Assembly: GCF_030409685.1 (NCBI RefSeq)
Contig: NZ_JAUFQJ010000004.1
Span: 186,001 to 250,000, forward strand
Direction: 5' to 3'
Source: Ferruginibacter paludis
GTDB lineage: Bacteria; Bacteroidota; Bacteroidia; Chitinophagales; Chitinophagaceae
DNA: 64,000 nucleotides
The translations under genes and the position numbers were made by a program. Positions 59,514-64,000 of the stretch are shown piece after piece. Below the pieces are notes generated by a model. The model did not search any database. It worked only from the letters and a program-made list of their open reading frames with translations, and was not told the origin of the DNA. Each line of letters opens with the position of its first letter. Within the stretch, counting starts at the first letter, position 1.

Positions 59514-59912
59514 ATGGACAAGATACCTATTTTAAAAATGGGCGACTACCTTTTAGTAACCATACAGGTAGACTTATATGATCGTTTAGCCTTGAACCTG
59601 GAAAGCGATTTAGTAAATATGATTAATAAACATTCCTCAAAAGGCGTGTTGATAGATATTTCTGCAGTGAATATCGTTGACTCATTTATGGGAAGGATAT
59701 TGGGGAATATTGCACAAATGTCGAAAATACTGGATGCACACACCGTTGTGGTTGGTATGCAACCGGCCGTTGCCATTACGCTGATAGAATTAGGCTTGCC
59801 ATTAAGCGGTGTGCATACTGCGTTGAATGTAGAAAAAGGAATGACCCTTTTGCAGGAAAAATTATTTCTTGACAGTACCGTAATTGCTGACGACACGGAT
59901 GATAACACTTAA
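59514..59912 (+). CDS. rsbS: Stressosome scaffold protein RsbS
   Basis: A 132-residue single-domain STAS protein: MDKIPILKMGDYLLVTIQVDLYDRLALNLE, then ISAVNIVDSFMGRILGNIAQMSKIL. S57 in VDSFMGR corresponds to the site phosphorylated by RsbT (S59 in Bacillus RsbS). The end GMQPAVAITLIELGLPLSGVHTALNVEKG completes the fold. RsbS and RsbR form the large stressosome shell that holds RsbT until stress. The final 14 bases overlap the start of rsbT. Confidence 0.93.
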   Translation: MDKIPILKMGDYLLVTIQVDLYDRLALNLESDLVNMINKHSSKGVLIDISAVNIVDSFMGRILGNIAQMSKILDAHTVVVGMQPAVAITLIELGLPLSGVHTALNVEKGMTLLQEKLFLDSTVIADDTDDNT

Positions 59913-60312
59913 CAAAGAAACCATTGCAATAAAAAGAGAACAGGATGTGGTTTTTTTCCGCAACAGGGTAAATGAATATGCAGAAAAAATTAAAATGGGG
60001 CTTGTCAACAAAACTAAATTACTTACCGCTGCCAGCGAGTTGGTACGTAACATGCTTATTTACGCAAAAGAAGGAAAAGTGATCTGCGAAATAGTAACCA
60101 TTTCTGCACTTCAGACCGGTATAAGGCTAACCTTTATAGACAATGGTCCCGGTATAGCGGATATTGATAAGGCTATGACAGATGGATATACTACCGGCAA
60201 ATCCCTCGGGCTCGGCCTTCCCGGAGCCAAAAGGCTCGTAAATATTTTTGACGTTAAAACTGTAAAAGGAAAAGGCACTACAATAAGTATCACAAAATGG
60301 AAGAATGGTTGA
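59899..60312 (+). CDS. rsbT: Serine kinase/switch protein RsbT
   Basis: With the ATG at 59899 the protein has 137 residues; the longer frame starts with TTG at 59884. It is a GHKL ATPase of the anti-sigma kinase type: N box ASELVRNMLIYAKEG (E47, N51), G1 box DNGPGI (D81), and GLGLPGAKRLV (G2). In Bacillus RsbT phosphorylates RsbS and RsbR under stress and then leaves the stressosome to activate the phosphatase RsbU. No RsbU is encoded here, so the target is probably one of the two following proteins. Confidence 0.93.
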   Translation: MITLNKETIAIKREQDVVFFRNRVNEYAEKIKMGLVNKTKLLTAASELVRNMLIYAKEGKVICEIVTISALQTGIRLTFIDNGPGIADIDKAMTDGYTTGKSLGLGLPGAKRLVNIFDVKTVKGKGTTISITKWKNG

Positions 60313-61330
60313 ATCTCCGCATAGTTGCGTTACAATGCCCAACAGAACGTACCAGGCTTATGTACGGTCCGAAATAAAAAAGATAGCGAAGCTGGTTGGC
60401 TTTGCAGGCAACAGACTGGGTGAACTGGAAATAATTGTTGCCGAGTTAACCAGTAACCTGGTGAAACACACTACAGGTGGTGGCGAAATACTCATAAAGA
60501 AAATTAAAGACGAAACTGAATATACCGGAATAGAATTGATTTGTATTGACTCAGGTCCGGGCATGAGTGTACCGCTGAAAATGATGCAGGATGGCATATC
60601 GACTACCAAAACACTCGGCCAGGGATTGGGTGCCATCAAAAGGCTGTCAGATGAATTTGATTTGTATACGTTAAAAGGTTGGGGCACTATTGTATTATCC
60701 CGGTTATTTCTGGTAAAGCCGGCAGTAGTAAACACGAAAAAAATAGATGTTAAGGTGCTGATGGTTTCCAAGCCAGGCGAAATAGCTTGCGGAGATCGTT
60801 GGGATGTAATATTAAAAGGCAGTGTGCTGAAGTTTATTATAGCAGATGGCCTGGGCCATGGTATACATGCCCAGGAGGCATCGGTAAAAGCCATTGAGTC
60901 TTTCAGAGCAAATCAAAAAATGGCACCTGATGATGCGTTAATAGCAATAGATGCCGCGATAAGAAAAACAAGGGGCGCCGTGATTAATATTACGCAAGTG
61001 GATTTTAGTACCTGCGAAATGACCTACTGCGGGGTAGGTAATATTTCTTCAAAAGTTGTATCAGGTAAAACCAAATCCTTTATTTCCTATAATGGTATTA
61101 TTGGTCATTCCATACCCAACACGATGAATAACCATGTTTATAAATGGGAGAAACAGGATGTACTGGTGCTGCACAGCGATGGAATCAACACAAGATGGGA
61201 TATTCAAAAATACCCGCAAATTTTATTTTGTGATGGGTCCATAGTAGCAGCTGCACTATACAAAGACAATAAAAGAGGCAATGATGATGTCACAATAGGT
61301 GTGATCCGGCAAAAACATAGCAGTGTATGA
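60305..61330 (+). CDS. Fusion of RsbT/RsbW-like ATPase and RsbX/SpoIIE-type PP2C phosphatase
   Basis: A 341-residue protein that overlaps rsbT by 8 bases. Residues 1-135 are a GHKL ATPase: VAELTSNLVKHTTGGG (E47, N51), IDSGPGM (D82) and LGQGLGAIKRLSDEF. Residues 155-335 are a PP2C-type serine phosphatase with metal-binding Asp in CGDRWD, D181 in IADGLGHG, D292 in HSDGI, and a final NDD (327-328) in GNDDVTIGVI. RsbX in Bacillus dephosphorylates RsbR and RsbS to reset the stressosome; this domain is the same type. The ATPase half may dock on the shell like RsbT, bringing the phosphatase to its substrate. Confidence 0.9.
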   Translation: MVESPHSCVTMPNRTYQAYVRSEIKKIAKLVGFAGNRLGELEIIVAELTSNLVKHTTGGGEILIKKIKDETEYTGIELICIDSGPGMSVPLKMMQDGISTTKTLGQGLGAIKRLSDEFDLYTLKGWGTIVLSRLFLVKPAVVNTKKIDVKVLMVSKPGEIACGDRWDVILKGSVLKFIIADGLGHGIHAQEASVKAIESFRANQKMAPDDALIAIDAAIRKTRGAVINITQVDFSTCEMTYCGVGNISSKVVSGKTKSFISYNGIIGHSIPNTMNNHVYKWEKQDVLVLHSDGINTRWDIQKYPQILFCDGSIVAAALYKDNKRGNDDVTIGVIRQKHSSV

Positions 61331-62613
61331 CAACAGCAATTTCAGTAATTGATATTAATAATGAAATGGATCTGGTACTTACCCATCGAAGGGCAATGCA
61401 GATTTGTAAATTTGTTGGTATAAGTCTGGCTGAACAAACAAGGTTTGCTACTGCTGTTTCAGAAATTTGCCGCAACTGTCTCATGTATGGAAAGGCAGGC
61501 AAAATAACCTACAACCTTGTAAAAACCGGCGATGAGTATAAGCTGGAAGTGATTATTAAAGATGAAGGTACGGGCATAAAGGGGCTGGATAGTATTTTAC
61601 TGCGGGATCCCCAGTTGTACAAAGGCCGCGGGCTGGGTATTGTATTTGCACGCAAACTTTCTGACGGTTTTAAGATCAATAGTTCGGCCAATGGCACAAC
61701 GGTGGTCCTTGAAAAATATATTCACGCCAATGCAGTGCCTATAAATAATTTGATTATCAAAGGCTGGATTTTGCATTTAAAAAATGAACCGGTTGTATCA
61801 GCTTATGAAGAATTGAAAAATCGAAACGAGCAATTGATTCAGCTGACTGAAGAGCTGAAGGTTGAAAAAATGAAAGTAGATCAGCAGATAGATCAGATCA
61901 AAGAACTCAATGTAAGCCTGGAAACACGCAATGCATACCTTCAGCAATTTACCTATTCGGTATCACATGAACTGAAGACTCCACTGACTAGTTTAAAGCT
62001 TTCTGTGAGCTTATTAAAGGAAAATAAAAACCTCGTTTTGCAGGACGAAATTATTGATGTGGTTGCAAGGGCTGAAAAAAAACTGGAGAAAACAATTAAT
62101 GGTCTCATCAATATCCTCGAATTTCAGAGCAAGGGAAAACAGGCGACACAAAAGATAGTATTTGAAGAAGAACTCGGGGACATCATCGAACCTATTAAAA
62201 AGCACTATGGCATTGACGCAATTAATTTGATTACTGATTTTAAACAGGTAAAAGAAATCTGTTACGTGCAGGGATACATTTCCAGTATATTTTCCAACCT
62301 GTTAAGCAATGCCGTAAAATACTGTTCATGTGAGCGACCTTTAGATATAACAATCGCCACATCAAAAAGGGACAACTATATCTTACTTACTTTTATGGAT
62401 AATGGGGAGGGTATTGATCTTGTAAGGAACGGAGATAAGCTGTTTACACCGTTTACCAGGTTTACAACTACTAAAGAAGGGCATGGAATCGGGCTCTATA
62501 TTGTTAAAAATATGGTGGAAAAAAACGGCGGTAAAATACAAGTAGAAAGCTTGCCTGGCAAGGGTACTACCTTCTATTTTTTTCTTAAGGAATACGAGTT
62601 GCAAATGGAGTAA
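61327..62613 (+). CDS. RsbT-like ATPase fused to a histidine kinase, likely stressosome output
   Basis: A 428-residue protein starting with a 4-base overlap (ATGA) with the phosphatase gene. Residues 1-132 are a second RsbT-like GHKL domain: AVSEICRNCLMYGKAG (E46, N50), IIKDEGTGI (D79) and GRGLGIVFARKLSDGF. A coiled coil (about 155-205) leads to a HisKA box YSVSHELKTPLTSLKLS with H214 and a C-terminal kinase ATPase (NLLSNAVKYC, DNGEGI, GHGIGLYIVKNM). There is no membrane segment or PAS domain, so the input must come through the RsbT-like module. This suggests that stressosome opening is turned into His-Asp phosphotransfer. The receiver partner is not in the operon; REC-containing proteins lie upstream. 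Confidence 0.9.
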   Translation: MTTAISVIDINNEMDLVLTHRRAMQICKFVGISLAEQTRFATAVSEICRNCLMYGKAGKITYNLVKTGDEYKLEVIIKDEGTGIKGLDSILLRDPQLYKGRGLGIVFARKLSDGFKINSSANGTTVVLEKYIHANAVPINNLIIKGWILHLKNEPVVSAYEELKNRNEQLIQLTEELKVEKMKVDQQIDQIKELNVSLETRNAYLQQFTYSVSHELKTPLTSLKLSVSLLKENKNLVLQDEIIDVVARAEKKLEKTINGLINILEFQSKGKQATQKIVFEEELGDIIEPIKKHYGIDAINLITDFKQVKEICYVQGYISSIFSNLLSNAVKYCSCERPLDITIATSKRDNYILLTFMDNGEGIDLVRNGDKLFTPFTRFTTTKEGHGIGLYIVKNMVEKNGGKIQVESLPGKGTTFYFFLKEYELQME

Positions 62614-62954
62614 AGTCTCACTGTTACTCCGTGATGGGTTGCTTTCTTTCAACCCTGGGTTCCTAACCAACCTAAATAAAACTGTTTATCGCTCTGGCAC
62701 GACAGGGTCCTTTTTAACTCAGCCGTCCTGTAGTATCCGGCAAGGCGTTGCCGTTGTAAGTAAAGTGTGTTTCAATCAATTTACAGGTAGCCAGCCTGCC
62801 TTTACAAAATGATCTGTGTACTTTTAGATTAATTGCTGAACATATTAGTCAGCAGATACACGAACAAAGGAGAGATAGTAACAGTTGCAAGGTGTTTTAA
62901 TGTACACACTTGTGTTACCCGGCAGTAATTACAATGGCTGTCGATATATGTCGC
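62614..62954. other. Intergenic region between convergent genes
   Basis: 341 bases after the stressosome operon. No gene, strong hairpin or repeat was recognised. Confidence 0.4.
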
Positions 62955-64000
62955 CTAAGCCGCGGCATGTTCTGCGGAATCCTTTATAAACATTGCCTGT
63001 GCAATACGTTCAGAAGCTGTTTCACAAAAGTCCAGCCCTGAGTAATCGGGATTGAGACCGGCTATATACGGTACTGCCATGATATAAAGACTGGCCGTTA
63101 CCTCGCCAAACTTATTCACTACCTGGAAGTGATCGTTGATATTGATACCAGGTACCTGCAGGTAATGATCATGCGGCGTAAGCCTTACAATATTTAAGTT
63201 GCCCTGCTCAATTTGTGCCCGGGCACTTTCTACCGACTGAAATTTTAATTGTGCCGGGCTAATGATGGCGGCAGTTGCCAGCGAGGGAAAAGGAAAATCG
63301 CTGAACATAAAAGCGGGCTGCCCGACCGCATTAATAAACATCTTATAGTACATCTGCCGCTGCTCCCCTGCTTCATCGGTATACCTGTAAAGGCACCCTC
63401 CTTCCTGTACTGGTACAACTTCACTGTCAGCCTCCACAGGCACAATACGCAGTACACCTGCCTCGTGCAATGCAATGAGTTCCCTGGCTGAACTTTGAGG
63501 CACAAATGCGATTACGATAGCTATCAGTGGCATCAGGACTTTTTTAAGGCGCAGCATGTCTTCCGCGGAAAAATGTTTAGCCGGATAATTCATTTCGTAA
63601 CTGAGCTCGGCCAGCATCTCCTTCCAGTATACTGACTGTTGATTGCGAATAGATTTTTCGGCTTCGCGGTACTCGGCTTTAAACAGTGTGAAGGGATCCA
63701 ATGCTTCCCTCATCGCCATCATCGCTTCTACAAATTCTTCCAGGTTCATGCCTGCTATCCGTTCAAAAAATGCCGCATTCTTTTCACGGAGCGGCTGCTT
63801 AAAATGCTGTTCGAAAATATAGTCAAGTGGCACAAAGCCATTGTGTTTATCTTTTATACTATTGATCTGGCCTGGTGTTAGTGCTCTTCCCTGGGATAAG
63901 TGGGTATCATCCAAATGAAAACGAATACCCGGCAGCAGGCCTTTAATAGAATGGAGTGCCAGGCTGAACCCTTCACTTGCTTTATTTACAGAGTATGTAT
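62955..64000 (-). CDS. FAD/NAD(P)-binding protein, C-terminal part (gene runs off the window)
   Basis: The frame is open from 62955 to the last base of the window with no stop, so the N-terminal part with its dinucleotide-binding motif is missing. A TTG at 63914 is not the true start: coding continues upstream (SLALHSIKGLLPGIRFHLDDTHLSQ). The visible part is helical at first (about 25-150), then has YRYTDEAGEQRQMYYKMFINAVGQPAFMFSDFPFPSL and ends with FGEVTASLYIMAVPYIAGLNPDYSGLDFCETASERIAQAMF. That end, where a flavoprotein closes its FAD site, resembles the FAD-NAD(P)-binding (pyr_redox_9) group, including HpyO-like urate hydroxylases. The assignment is moderate because the diagnostic N-terminus is absent. 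Confidence 0.55.
   Translation of the reverse strand, partial: TYSVNKASEGFSLALHSIKGLLPGIRFHLDDTHLSQGRALTPGQINSIKDKHNGFVPLDYIFEQHFKQPLREKNAAFFERIAGMNLEEFVEAMMAMREALDPFTLFKAEYREAEKSIRNQQSVYWKEMLAELSYEMNYPAKHFSAEDMLRLKKVLMPLIAIVIAFVPQSSARELIALHEAGVLRIVPVEADSEVVPVQEGGCLYRYTDEAGEQRQMYYKMFINAVGQPAFMFSDFPFPSLATAAIISPAQLKFQSVESARAQIEQGNLNIVRLTPHDHYLQVPGININDHFQVVNKFGEVTASLYIMAVPYIAGLNPDYSGLDFCETASERIAQAMFIKDSAEHAAA

Overview
The window looks like chromosomal DNA of a Bacteroidota bacterium, most likely family Chitinophagaceae (inference). The signs are moderate GC, many Sec-type secreted proteins ending their leader in ...AQ, a type IX secretion (T9SS) C-terminal sorting domain, DUF5117/5118 metalloprotease and DUF5916 proteins, SusD-free polysaccharide and galactoside hydrolases, and TANNTTTG-like promoter boxes. 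I see no rRNA, tRNA, CRISPR array, prophage or classical insertion sequence. One REP-associated (RAYT) transposase with its palindromes is present.

Layout. 1-7.8 kb: end of a GH16 glucanase, a tandem universal stress protein, a secreted LacZ-type beta-galactosidase, and a large MscS-family channel. 7.8-9.2 kb: a gene-free stretch holding a family of diverged repeats that look like minus-strand small RNAs ending in intrinsic terminators. 9.2-14.4 kb: a minus-strand molybdenum hydroxylase operon (2Fe-2S subunit, Tat-exported molybdopterin subunit, cytochrome c, XdhC, MobA-like cytidylyltransferase). 14.7-30 kb: mostly minus-strand secreted or envelope enzymes (beta-lactamase-fold hydrolase, GMC oxidoreductase, PLD-like protein, ABC exporter, CotH-like protein, PafA-like phosphatase, CocE-type acylhydrolase/peptidase, zinc protease), interrupted by the RAYT unit and ending in a small T9SS cargo protein. 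30-47 kb: a PGM1-like ATP-grasp ligase, DUF5916 protein, amidohydrolase, Gfo/Idh/MocA oxidoreductase, alpha/beta hydrolase, DUF1349 protein, membrane class III cyclase, a tandem pair of FAD oxidases and a second GH2 enzyme. 47-49.2 kb: sparse DNA with two overlapping very small membrane-protein genes and a Csp-like four-helix copper protein.

49.5-62.6 kb is a signal-transduction island. It contains a REC-PAS-histidine kinase, a large kinase whose N-terminal membrane domain carries the residues of plant/cyanobacterial ethylene-binding domains, an Rcp1-like response regulator, a REC-PAS-PAS HisKA_3 kinase, a decayed PAS-kinase gene, and then a tight five-gene stressosome operon: RsbR(D-type)-RsbS-RsbT, an ATPase/PP2C phosphatase fusion, and an RsbT-like ATPase fused to a histidine kinase. 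No sigma factor, RsbV or RsbW-only gene accompanies it, so the expected output is phosphorelay rather than sigma-B. The window ends inside an FAD/NAD(P)-binding protein gene.

The strongest candidates for new biology are the ethylene-receptor-like kinase, the stressosome-to-histidine-kinase operon, and the repeated minus-strand RNA family at 8.0-9.2 kb, whose terminator stems show compensatory base changes.
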